From assembly GCA_018302915.1 (NCBI GenBank), contig JAGVZB010000013.1, forward strand, positions 1-15,308: a stretch of 15,308 nucleotides of DNA, written 5' to 3'. A program made the position numbers and the translations under genes. The notes under the pieces are model-generated. The model made no database searches, was not told the DNA's origin, and saw only the letters and a list, made by a program, of their open reading frames with translations. This document shows positions 1-5,796 of this stretch, piece after piece. Every line of letters starts with the position of its first letter. The first letter of the stretch is position 1. Source of the stretch: Candidatus Woesearchaeota archaeon. GTDB lineage: Archaea; Nanobdellota; Nanobdellia; SCGC-AAA011-G17; GW2011-AR20.

Positions 1-6
1 AGAATT

Positions 7-657
7 CTATTTTATCCCCTCACACCACCCACATCTCTCTTTAGGTATCTCTTCATTAAGTAATCTCAAACCTTTCTTAAATACTTTTTCTCCATTACTA
101 GAATTAGTCTTAACCTTAACTAAGTTAGTGTCAAACACCACCTCTCCAGTATTATTAACCTTGTTAGGGATGTAAAACAGTAAGAAGCTATAATCTTCAG
201 TATCATATCCATTCTTCCTTAAGAGAAAATTATAGATATCCAGTTGATTCTGATAATGCTCATGAGTGTCTTCCTTCAGGGCATATCCTCTTGTCTTGTA
301 ATCCAGAACTATGAGCTTCTTTCCGTTTACAAGTATATTATCCACAGCTCCATGCAGTACATTTCCCTCTTCATCTTCATATCTTATCCCTTTTAGGTTG
401 CTCTGCCATATCTTCAGTTTTTCCTTGTCATCAAACAGTTTAAGGTTCCTACAATGGTTATTCTCGCATATTTCAGGAGGCAGTTTATTCTTGTCCCTGA
501 ACTTGTCAAAATGAACCTTAAGTATCTTGTCCATCCCTGAGGGCAATGAAGGAAATATTCCCTGTGGCCTTTTCCATATGTTATGATGTGTAAGCCAGAA
601 GCATCTGGGGCATTCTTCCATCAATGATAGTGAGGATGGGGATAGTTTGTATGTCAT
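7..657 (-). CDS. PD-(D/E)XK nuclease, Cas4/RecB-like
   Basis: 216-aa protein with the core of a Cas4/RecB-type PD-(D/E)XK nuclease. Visible are D106 in GAVDN, D119-x-K121 in LDYKT and Q138 in QLDIY: the metal-binding Asp, the D-x-K pair and the QxxxY-type motif. N-terminal C16-x2-C19 (ECPRC) and C-terminal C209-x2-C212 (CGWC) are placed like the Fe-S-ligating cysteines of Cas4-type enzymes, so a cluster or zinc is likely. Such enzymes cut or resect DNA; the substrate here is unknown. The ATG overlaps the HEPN1 stop by ATGA (657-654), so the gene is probably translated by coupling and transcribed from the upstream NTase-HEPN promoter. No cas genes are nearby, so a CRISPR role is not supported. 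Its first ~21 codons recur three more times upstream. Confidence 0.85.
   Translation of the reverse strand: MTYKLSPSSLSLMEECPRCFWLTHHNIWKRPQGIFPSLPSGMDKILKVHFDKFRDKNKLPPEICENNHCRNLKLFDDKEKLKIWQSNLKGIRYEDEEGNVLHGAVDNILVNGKKLIVLDYKTRGYALKEDTHEHYQNQLDIYNFLLRKNGYDTEDYSFLLFYIPNKVNNTGEVVFDTNLVKVKTNSSNGEKVFKKGLRLLNEEIPKERCGWCEGIK
589..657 (-). repeat. Nuclease 5'-end repeat, copy 1 (in the intact gene)
   Basis: The first ~22 codons of the PD-(D/E)XK gene. They match the segments at 1832-1893, 2931-2988 and 4132-4197 on the same strand. The best conserved stretch is the ~20 nt that encode MEECPRC. Copies are 1.1-1.2 kb apart, and each lies just after a HEPN reading frame except the outermost one. 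Confidence 0.9.
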
Positions 658-1169
658 TTTAATAACTGTCTTATGACAGCAATAAAGTTTTTAGCTCTTT
701 CCAATGATGTTTTTGCTCTGCTTTCTTTGATTTCTTCCGTAGTTTCATATTGAAATCTTGACCTTTTTGCTTTTTCATATTCATAATCTTTGAGCAGGTT
801 TTCTGATGCTGACAGGGCTTTTTCCCTTTCTTCTTCATATTCTTCAAGAAAATGCTTTTCTATATCATTTCTTGCTAGTATGACAAGGGATTCGTTTATA
901 ACCTGATGAACAATTTCACCCTTTGATTTGTATCCTCTTTTGTATATGTAAGCACAGGCTATATAAAACATGGAATAATAGCTGCTTACAACAACCCATA
1001 AAGAAGATGTTTTACTTTTAAAGAGTTCATTTGCAACATTAAGGCTCTCTGATGCATTTTTTAGATATGTCTGATAGACTATATCTTCAAAGTTTACTTT
1101 CTTGATCAAGCCATCATCTAAATACCTTTTGAAGTTAGATTCGGCAATTTTTATTCTTTTTCCGTCCAT
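654..1169 (-). CDS. HEPN-domain protein 1 (putative RNase toxin)
   Basis: 171-aa, all-helical-looking protein. The SYYSMFYIA stretch (residues 63-71) followed by an aromatic/basic KRGY is characteristic of HEPN domains of the PF05168 type. A candidate R-x5-H lies at R100-H106, and a later basic R..R.QY segment is at about 136-141. HEPN proteins paired with minimal nucleotidyltransferases act as RNases whose partner inactivates them (known from the MntA-HepT system, where AMP is added to the HEPN). Its start overlaps the end of the upstream NTase gene by 19 bp, and its stop overlaps the nuclease start by ATGA. This makes a tight three-gene operon. The assignment to HEPN is firm. The toxin role is inferred from the pairing, and the catalytic residues are only candidates. 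Confidence 0.8.
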   Translation of the reverse strand: MDGKRIKIAESNFKRYLDDGLIKKVNFEDIVYQTYLKNASESLNVANELFKSKTSSLWVVVSSYYSMFYIACAYIYKRGYKSKGEIVHQVINESLVILARNDIEKHFLEEYEEEREKALSASENLLKDYEYEKAKRSRFQYETTEEIKESRAKTSLERAKNFIAVIRQLLK

Positions 1170-1783
1170 TTTGAGATTAAATTGTAGTAGTTTTCTATGC
1201 CATAAAGGATTATGTTATTTTTAATTATTTCTTTTGCTATATTCTCTTTCTTTACCTCTAGCATAGATCCAAATTCGCTTACTTTGAAGTCATGAATTTC
1301 TAATTTAATGGGTAATAGGCTTAATTTTGATATTAATTCTTTTTTCTTGATTTCGTTATCGCAGATAATGCAGAGGTCGATATCAGATTTTCCATTTTTA
1401 GTTTCTTTGGCATATGAGCCAAAAATAAGAATGATCAAAAAAGGATAACCAATTGAAGTTATGTCCTCTTGTATCAATTTTAATGGTTTATTTCTTTCTA
1501 AAAATTTTGTTGTTCTTTTATGTTCAATAGAAAAAATATCCTGGCTGGGGGTTAATTTGATTTTAACTAGGTTTGAACTGCCTATTTTATCCTTGGATAT
1601 CAGGCTTGGGTAAATCTTTTTGATTGCTTGAAAAGTATTTTTATAATCCACATTTAGATATTTGGAGATTTCTCTTATTGTTTTAGCTTTTTCCTTGTTT
1701 TTAATTAAATATTCCAGAATCTTCTCTCTGAGGCTGAGATTATCATTCCCTTTGGATGCTTGATATCTCTTATGTTTTACCAT
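1151..1783 (-). CDS. wHTH-minimal nucleotidyltransferase 1 (putative antitoxin)
   Basis: 210 aa. An N-terminal winged helix-turn-helix (about residues 15-75, with TIREISKYLNVDYKNTFQAI as recognition region) is followed by a minimal nucleotidyltransferase domain. The signature is G122-S-Y-A-K, then S133-D134-I-D136-L, giving the two catalytic Asp residues of the Pol-beta-like fold. In MNT-HEPN modules this enzyme neutralises the HEPN partner by transferring AMP; the wHTH suggests that it also represses its own promoter. The ATG lies inside an 18-bp palindrome (1778-1795), so repressor binding would cover the translation start. HEPN1 overlaps its 3' end. The NTase fold is clear. The antitoxin role is inferred from family and pairing. 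Confidence 0.87.
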   Translation of the reverse strand: MVKHKRYQASKGNDNLSLREKILEYLIKNKEKAKTIREISKYLNVDYKNTFQAIKKIYPSLISKDKIGSSNLVKIKLTPSQDIFSIEHKRTTKFLERNKPLKLIQEDITSIGYPFLIILIFGSYAKETKNGKSDIDLCIICDNEIKKKELISKLSLLPIKLEIHDFKVSEFGSMLEVKKENIAKEIIKNNIILYGIENYYNLISKWTEKE

Positions 1784-1795
1784 AATGTTATGGTA
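1778..1795. promoter_or_regulatory. Palindrome over the NTase-1 start codon (putative operator)
   Basis: TACCATAATGTTATGGTA: perfect 8-bp arms with a 2-nt spacer, covering the ATG at 1783-1781. An AT-rich TATA-like stretch (minus strand, about 1803-1822) lies 20-40 nt upstream. Its position and symmetry fit autoregulation by the winged-helix NTase, which is an inference. Confidence 0.55.
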
Positions 1796-1831
1796 TTTAT
1801 TACCCTATTTAAATTTTTTGATTTATAATGT

Positions 1832-1893
1832 AGCCAGAAGCATCTGGGGCATTCTTCCATTAAACTTAATGATGAGGGTGATAGTTTGAACAT
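1832..1893 (-). pseudogene. Nuclease 5'-end stump, copy 2
   Basis: The ATG at 1893 begins 5 nt after the HEPN2 stop and reads MFKLSPSSLSLMEECPRCFWL, as in the intact nuclease. Homology then ends abruptly. The frame runs on through unrelated sequence to a TAA at 1779-1777, giving a 38-codon ORF that overlaps the NTase-1 start. Differences from the intact gene are mostly synonymous (for example AGT versus TCA for Ser), so the segment was once under coding selection. It now seems to be a remnant marking a cassette boundary. Translation of the short peptide by coupling cannot be excluded. Confidence 0.85.
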
Positions 1894-1898
1894 TTTAT

Positions 1899-2338
1899 TT
1901 AACCATTATTTTTTAGTCTTGAATAAATCTTTTTTGTGAATTCTAATACCTTTTTTGCATATTCTTCATCTAAAATAGTGCCATAATAAAGCATACCATT
2001 TCTAAAATATCTCAACCTATCAGCAAACTGGACATCATTTTCATTAAATCCAAGCACTCTTAAATAAGATACTTCTGCTTCATGAGCACCTAAACCAGAT
2101 GCATTATATCCTTTTAAAAGCATTTTTGCCCTGATTAATTCCATCAATATGTCATAACAGTCTTTTATTATTGAATTTATGTTATCTTCATCTTCCCCAT
2201 TACATTTACACGCTTATTCAACCCCCTTAATGTTTTTTCAGATTCTCTGATCAAAAATTCTGCTCTTGATTTATCAGGACTTTGTTTTTTGACAATACTT
2301 TGTTTTATAAATTCCTCAAATGATTTTACTGATTTCAT
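1899..2338 (-). pseudogene. HEPN-domain protein 2, frameshifted
   Basis: Two frames make one protein of about 146 aa. The first starts at ATG 2338 (overlapping the NTase-2 stop by ATGA) and reads through SPDKSRAEFLIRESEKTL to about ...NVMG. The second continues from about 2197 as EDEDNINSIIKDCYD...IIRAKMLL-like sequence to the TAA at 1899. One base is missing at the G4 run (2198-2195). The fused protein resembles archaeal HEPN proteins with helix motifs such as LIRAKMLLKGYNASG and a late YFRNGMLYYG segment, in which the usual RX4-6H His is a Tyr. As assembled, the N-terminal part ends after about 53 codons. The downstream frame has an internal ATG at 2144 and could give an 81-aa C-terminal fragment. 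Gene inactivation and sequencing error are both possible. Confidence 0.75.
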
Positions 2339-2883
2339 AATTCTATACCTCCAACAAGGACAATCCCATTAAATAAATTCTCCTTTAGGTTCTTGTGAAT
2401 ATTTTTAAAAGAATCATAAAAATTAATATTTATTACTCTTTCCAGAATTTTTACAAATTTGTTTAATACAACTTCTTTTTCTTTTCTGCCGATTACAGCA
2501 ATATCTATGTCTGAGGTTGTTGTATCATCCCCCCTGGAATAGCTTCCAAAAAGTATTATCGTTCCTCCAGGAAATTCATTCTCAAGATATTCAAATAATC
2601 CAGATTCGTAAATTTGTTTAAGATTATCCGCTCTTTTTAATTGCATTACTCTGAAATTATCCCTGTTTAATTCTATTGACCATCTCTTTGATTCTTTATC
2701 TTGTTCTATTTTGATTAGATTTTCTTCTTCTAATTTGGGAAGAGCTTTCATTACCGCTGGTGGTGAAACCTCAAGAATTCTGGCAATTCCTCTTTGGTTC
2801 AAGGACATTCCCGCTTTTATGAACAAAAGTCTTAAAATCTCTTGTTGGAGATTTGTTAATTTTAGTTTATATATGTTTACCAT
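2335..2883 (-). CDS. wHTH-minimal nucleotidyltransferase 2 (putative antitoxin)
   Basis: 182 aa. An N-terminal winged helix (about 8-70; NQRGIARILEVSPPAVMKAL is the helix-turn-helix) is joined to an MNT domain with G113-S-Y-S-R-G and S124-D125-I-D127. These are the G-S and D-x-D metal-binding motifs of the Pol-beta-like nucleotidyltransferases. It is unlike NTase 1 in its HTH and linker, so the modules are not recent duplicates. It is coupled to the frameshifted HEPN2 by an ATGA overlap. The promoter has a clear BRE/TATA (minus strand, around 2919-2906), about 25 nt before the ATG, so the transcript is probably leaderless. An 18-bp palindrome lies between TATA and ATG. Confidence 0.87.
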   Translation of the reverse strand: MVNIYKLKLTNLQQEILRLLFIKAGMSLNQRGIARILEVSPPAVMKALPKLEEENLIKIEQDKESKRWSIELNRDNFRVMQLKRADNLKQIYESGLFEYLENEFPGGTIILFGSYSRGDDTTTSDIDIAVIGRKEKEVVLNKFVKILERVININFYDSFKNIHKNLKENLFNGIVLVGGIEL

Positions 2884-2918
2884 AGTTAATAGATATTAAC
2901 TTAAGTTTATATATGTTT
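2884..2918 (-). promoter_or_regulatory. NTase-2 promoter with operator-like palindrome
   Basis: The palindrome AGTTAATAGATATTAACT (2884-2901; 8-bp arms, 2-nt spacer) sits immediately before the start codon. A BRE/TATA-like AAACATATATAAACT (2904-2918) lies just upstream on the minus strand. The same 15 bp recur 40 bp away at 2864-2878, inside the first codons of the gene, so a TATA-like box is duplicated on both sides of the palindrome. Repressor binding would block transcription initiation (inference). Confidence 0.6.
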
Positions 2919-2930
2919 CGGTTCTGCAGC

Positions 2931-2988
2931 GAGAGCATCTGGGGCATTCTTCCATCAATGATAATGATGAGGGTGATAGCTTGAACAT
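2931..2988 (-). pseudogene. Nuclease 5'-end stump, copy 3
   Basis: The ATG at 2988 lies 1 nt after the HEPN3 stop (2992-2990). It reads MFKLSPSSLSLMEECPRC like the nuclease and then diverges. The frame closes at a TAA (2898-2896) after 30 codons, within the NTase-2 promoter palindrome. It is shorter than copy 2, since the match stops at the second Cys codon. It is a remnant at the boundary between two TA cassettes. Confidence 0.85.
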
Positions 2989-2989
2989 T

Positions 2990-3487
2990 TTAACTAATTA
3001 TCTCCTCTGTTTTATTGACGAAATCTAAAACCTGATCCTCATACTCTTTAATAGTCTCTTGGTTGAATTTGATATTTGTTGCATAACTTGCATCATGCCT
3101 GTCATCCTTAAGGTTTGTGTACAGTTCTGCATCTTCCTTGCTTATTGAAAGTTCATTTAATAATTTTGCTTCAGATTTAGTTATTGAATATTCTTTTATG
3201 AGGATAAGAATTGTTGCATAATGATTTTTTGAGGAGTAATTTCTGTTGGTTATAAGTGCTAGGGCGGAATGATACAAGGAATAGTATAATGTTACAATAA
3301 GCCAGTCATTGAATTTATGATGTTCTTTGTTTAGTTTGTAAAATTCTAGATTATGTCTTGCTTTTTTTAGGTGGGAACCCACCAGTTCAGGATTACTGTC
3401 AATCTTTTTTATTTGTTTTTTAATCATGAAGAAGTCTAGTTCTTTATTCAGATATTCTTTATCTGAAAATAATCTATCAATATTCAT
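2990..3487 (-). CDS. HEPN-domain protein 3 (putative RNase toxin)
   Basis: 165 aa. The helical core motif TLYYSLYHSALALI (about 67-80) resembles the SYY.MF motif of PF05168-type HEPN proteins. It is followed by a candidate R82-x6-H89 and a late DDRHDASY segment (128-135), which matches the R..A.Y element seen in many HEPN proteins. The frame is intact. It starts inside the last codons of its NTase partner (11-bp overlap) and ends 1 nt before nuclease stump 3. A toxin role is inferred from the pairing. Of the three HEPN genes in this array, HEPN1 and HEPN3 are complete, while HEPN2 is broken. Confidence 0.78.
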   Translation of the reverse strand: MNIDRLFSDKEYLNKELDFFMIKKQIKKIDSNPELVGSHLKKARHNLEFYKLNKEHHKFNDWLIVTLYYSLYHSALALITNRNYSSKNHYATILILIKEYSITKSEAKLLNELSISKEDAELYTNLKDDRHDASYATNIKFNQETIKEYEDQVLDFVNKTEEIIS

Positions 3488-4049
3488 CTAGGATCACCTC
3501 ATAAAAATTTTGTTCTTTGTGGATGGGAAAACCAGTTTTTCTTGCCTGTATTATAACATCATCTTTATTTTGAGTGAATTGCTCTATTGTTGCCTGAAAT
3601 AATGAGACTGGGTGCTTTGAGGTTATTTCTGCCTCTTTCTTGCTACTTGTCAGGTCTAGCTTTTTATTTGCTATCACTAAAAGGTCTATATCGCTTTTTT
3701 TCTGTTCTTCCTTTCTTGATGAGGAACCAAATAAAACTATTGAGTATATATCTTTAGGTATGTTTTTTAAGAAATTTTTCAAAGGAACTTTTATTTCTAT
3801 GCTTAACTCATTAAACTTTTGTATTGCTATTTCTGAGAATTTTAAGGCAAAAAGTTTTTTGTTATTTATCTTGTAGAATGTGTTTGATTTGGTCTTTTCT
3901 TGTATCAATGTATTATTTTTTATAAGATTGTTTAAGGTGTTTGTTAATGAACTGTCTGATAATTTTGATAATTCCTTTATTTCATTAAAGTAAAGGGTGT
4001 TTTTTCTGCTTTCAAGATATGCTTTGTAAATTTTATCTTCTGGTTTCAT
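3477..4049 (-). CDS. wHTH-minimal nucleotidyltransferase 3 (putative antitoxin)
   Basis: 190 aa. A winged-helix domain (about 5-65, with LYFNEIKELSKLSDSSLTNT as HTH) is fused to an MNT domain with G108-S-S-S-R and S119-D120-I-D122-L. The C-terminal part is of the type that ends in a helical tail with conserved Gly/Pro. It is the first gene of the outermost cassette. It forms an operon with HEPN3 and probably has a leaderless start: a TTTATAAATA box (minus strand, 4082-4073) lies about 27 nt before the ATG. The function is inferred as antitoxin and autorepressor. Confidence 0.85.
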   Translation of the reverse strand: MKPEDKIYKAYLESRKNTLYFNEIKELSKLSDSSLTNTLNNLIKNNTLIQEKTKSNTFYKINNKKLFALKFSEIAIQKFNELSIEIKVPLKNFLKNIPKDIYSIVLFGSSSRKEEQKKSDIDLLVIANKKLDLTSSKKEAEITSKHPVSLFQATIEQFTQNKDDVIIQARKTGFPIHKEQNFYEVILDEY

Positions 4050-4070
4050 CTTAGGTATAATAAACCCTCA

Positions 4071-4123
4071 ATATTTATAAATGCTTCTGTTTTTGGAGTG
4101 ATTGCTTCTGTTTTTGGAGTGAT
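4071..4123 (-). promoter_or_regulatory. NTase-3 promoter and 21-bp tandem repeat
   Basis: A TATA-like box lies at 4073-4082. Directly upstream on the minus strand is a perfect tandem duplication of 21 bp (4082-4102 and 4103-4123, unit beginning TGCTTCTG on the plus strand). Unlike the other NTase promoters no good palindrome was found here. The repeat may be a direct-repeat operator or a chance slippage product. Confidence 0.45.
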
Positions 4124-4131
4124 TTATTCTT

Positions 4132-4197
4132 TGTAAGCTAGAAGCATCTTGGGCATTCTTCCATTAATGACAATGATGATGGAAATAGATTGAACAT
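4132..4197 (-). pseudogene. Nuclease 5'-end stump, copy 4 (outer boundary)
   Basis: The ATG at 4197 reads MFNLFPSSLSLMEECPRCF. A TAG at 4140-4138 then replaces the Trp codon (TGG) of the intact gene. Nucleotide similarity continues for two more codons (CTTACA) and then stops. No HEPN gene precedes it, so it is the outermost copy of the array. It may be the 5' end of the nuclease gene at the ancestral position, decayed after the first cassette separated it from the rest. The 50 bp beyond it (4198-4250) show nothing recognisable. Confidence 0.82.
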
Positions 4198-4243
4198 ATG
4201 CTGTATAAGACAAGAATGCTTGAAAAATTAACTTTATTAAAAA

Positions 4244-4293
4244 CGAAAGATTTTTAAACTTTTGAGGGTACGTAGTTATCATAAATGATAACT
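4244..4293 (+). promoter_or_regulatory. abiE promoter and 20-bp palindromic operator
   Basis: A BRE-like CGAAAG (4244-4249) and TATA-like TTTTTAAA (4251-4258) are followed by AGTTATCATAAATGATAACT (4274-4293): perfect 9-bp arms and a 2-nt spacer. This lies where transcription should begin, 16 nt before the AbiEi ATG. AbiEi antitoxins of characterised systems repress their own operon by binding inverted repeats, so this is a good operator candidate. Confidence 0.7.
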
Positions 4294-4308
4294 TGTAGAT
4301 GTTAAAAG

Positions 4309-5019
4309 ATGAAAAAAATAGAATTATTAAAAGAATTAGGGAAATATCCTTTGTTTAATCTAAAAACAGTAAGAGATATGACAAACAAGGATGGAAATTA
4401 TACAAAACTACTCATTCACAGGCTCAAAAAGGATAAGCTTATTTTTGAAATTGAAAAAAATAAATACACTCTTAATAAAGACTCTTTTACAATTGCAAGC
4501 AATATGATATGGCCTTGTTATATCTCAGGGTGGTCAGCTGTAAGCTATTACCATTTGACTGATCAGATTCCGCAGGCTATTTTTGTAATAACAACAAGAG
4601 CAAGGAAAAAAAGAGAAATTATTTTTAATAATACAAAAATTATATTCACAAGGGTAAAGCCGAAATATTTCTTTGGATACAAAAGAGAGAGATATGGGGA
4701 TTATGATATCTTTATCGCTGAAAAAGAAAAAGCATTGATTGATTCGGCATTATTAAAAAAGATATCCTTCTCTGAGATATGTGATATTATAAAAGACAAT
4801 GTAGAAGATATAAATATTCCTTTATTAATTAAATACCTTATCAAAATTAAGAATAAGTCATTGATGAAAAGATTTGGTTTTTTGTTGGATAGGTTGAATA
4901 TAAAAAATGATGAATTAAGCAGACTAATAGATTTTAAATACATTCCATTGGATGAGTTAATTTCAAAAAAAGGCAAAAAAGATAAAAAATGGAGGATAAT
5001 TGACAATGTTGGATTATAA
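4309..5019 (+). CDS. abiEi: AbiEi-family antitoxin/transcriptional repressor
   Basis: 236 aa. An N-terminal winged helix (about 1-60: YPLFNLKTVRDMTNKDGNYT is the HTH region) is followed by the AbiEi antitoxin domain, with the typical ISGWSAVSYYHLTDQIP segment (72-89) and a later IAEKEKALIDS (136-146). In type IV AbiE systems this protein neutralises the AbiEii nucleotidyltransferase without stable complex formation and represses the operon. It is followed directly by AbiEii with a 14-bp overlap (from ATG 5006), the normal order. A palindromic operator candidate precedes it. The recognition rests on the domain pattern and the partner gene. Confidence 0.85.
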   Translation: MKKIELLKELGKYPLFNLKTVRDMTNKDGNYTKLLIHRLKKDKLIFEIEKNKYTLNKDSFTIASNMIWPCYISGWSAVSYYHLTDQIPQAIFVITTRARKKREIIFNNTKIIFTRVKPKYFFGYKRERYGDYDIFIAEKEKALIDSALLKKISFSEICDIIKDNVEDINIPLLIKYLIKIKNKSLMKRFGFLLDRLNIKNDELSRLIDFKYIPLDELISKKGKKDKKWRIIDNVGL

Positions 5020-5770
5020 AGGGCTTGAATATGTATCAATGTTAAAAAGATTATCTTTGATGAACACAGAAAAAGATTATTTGCAGGATTTGATGTTATT
5101 TAGCATTTATTCTCACATAGGCAGGGAATTGATATTCAAGGGGGGGACATGCCTCTATAAAATTTATAAGTTGGGCAGATTCTCAGAAGATTTGGATTTT
5201 ACTTTAAATAAAAGGATAGACATTAAGGAAATAAGCAAGAAGATAGTTTCTGACTTGGACCTGCTTGGCATAAAAAGCAAGATAAAAGAGATTAAGGAAT
5301 ACAAAAATGAATTAAATATTCGTTTTATTTTGAATGGACCGCTTTACAAAGGGAATAAGGAGACACAGTGCTTTATTCCTTTAAACATAAGCATAAAAGA
5401 AAAAGTTCTTCTTGAACCGGAAGATTCATCTGTTATTTCTTTATACAAAGAATTACCTGCCTTTAAGATATTCACGATGCAGGAAAGGGAGATTTTAGCT
5501 GAAAAAGCTAGGGCAATATTCACAAGAAAAAAACCAAGGGATATTTATGATTTATGGTTTCTTCTTGTAACAAAGAATACCCTTTTTGATGTTAAACTGA
5601 TTAATGAAAAACTGTCTCTTTATAACATAAAGTATAATGTTAAGGAATTTGAGAATAAAATGAATGATATGAAAAACTTATGGGAAACAGATCTTAAACA
5701 TATGATCATTGGAGATTTGCCTGATTTTAATAAGGTAAGGAATGAGGTTATGCTTAAGATAAAATCTTAA
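5006..5770 (+). CDS. abiEii: AbiEii-family nucleotidyltransferase toxin
   Basis: 254 aa from ATG 5006, chosen because GGAGG at 4991-4995 is well spaced for it; a TTG at 5000 is possible. The nucleotidyltransferase signature is present: G46-G47-T48 in FKGGTCL, then R58-x-S60-E-D62-L-D64-F. The second conserved block KARAIFTRKKPRDIYDLW (about 167-184) is the AbiEii motif with Lys, Arg-Asp and Tyr-Asp. Characterised members such as MenT transfer nucleotides to tRNA acceptor stems and block translation, while others are phage-abortive-infection effectors. All visible catalytic residues are intact, and length is somewhat below the usual ~270-300 aa. It converges with the helicase gene 26 bp away. 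Confidence 0.87.
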   Translation: MLDYKGLEYVSMLKRLSLMNTEKDYLQDLMLFSIYSHIGRELIFKGGTCLYKIYKLGRFSEDLDFTLNKRIDIKEISKKIVSDLDLLGIKSKIKEIKEYKNELNIRFILNGPLYKGNKETQCFIPLNISIKEKVLLEPEDSSVISLYKELPAFKIFTMQEREILAEKARAIFTRKKPRDIYDLWFLLVTKNTLFDVKLINEKLSLYNIKYNVKEFENKMNDMKNLWETDLKHMIIGDLPDFNKVRNEVMLKIKS

Positions 5771-5796
5771 TTTTTATATTATTATTCACAAAAAGT

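Noticed and set aside
7..657. Cas4 of a CRISPR-Cas system
   Set aside because: The fold and Cys pairs fit Cas4-like nucleases, but there are no cas1/cas2 genes or repeats nearby. The neighbours are TA genes.
2190..2205. Programmed ribosomal frameshift in HEPN2
   Set aside because: No classic slippery heptamer or downstream structure is evident. Mutation or a homopolymer error is simpler, so it was kept only as a remote option.
589..4197. CRISPR or other short spaced repeat array
   Set aside because: There are only four copies, ~1.1-1.2 kb apart, separated by complete gene pairs, and with coding-type variation. No cas genes or regular spacers.
4132..4197. Copy 4 as a functional leader peptide
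   Set aside because: It has no preceding HEPN to couple with, no clear promoter, and a TAG in place of a conserved Trp codon, so decay is more likely.
5771..5796. Terminator hairpin between abiEii and the helicase
   Set aside because: The 26-bp gap is AT-rich without a convincing inverted repeat; nothing to annotate.
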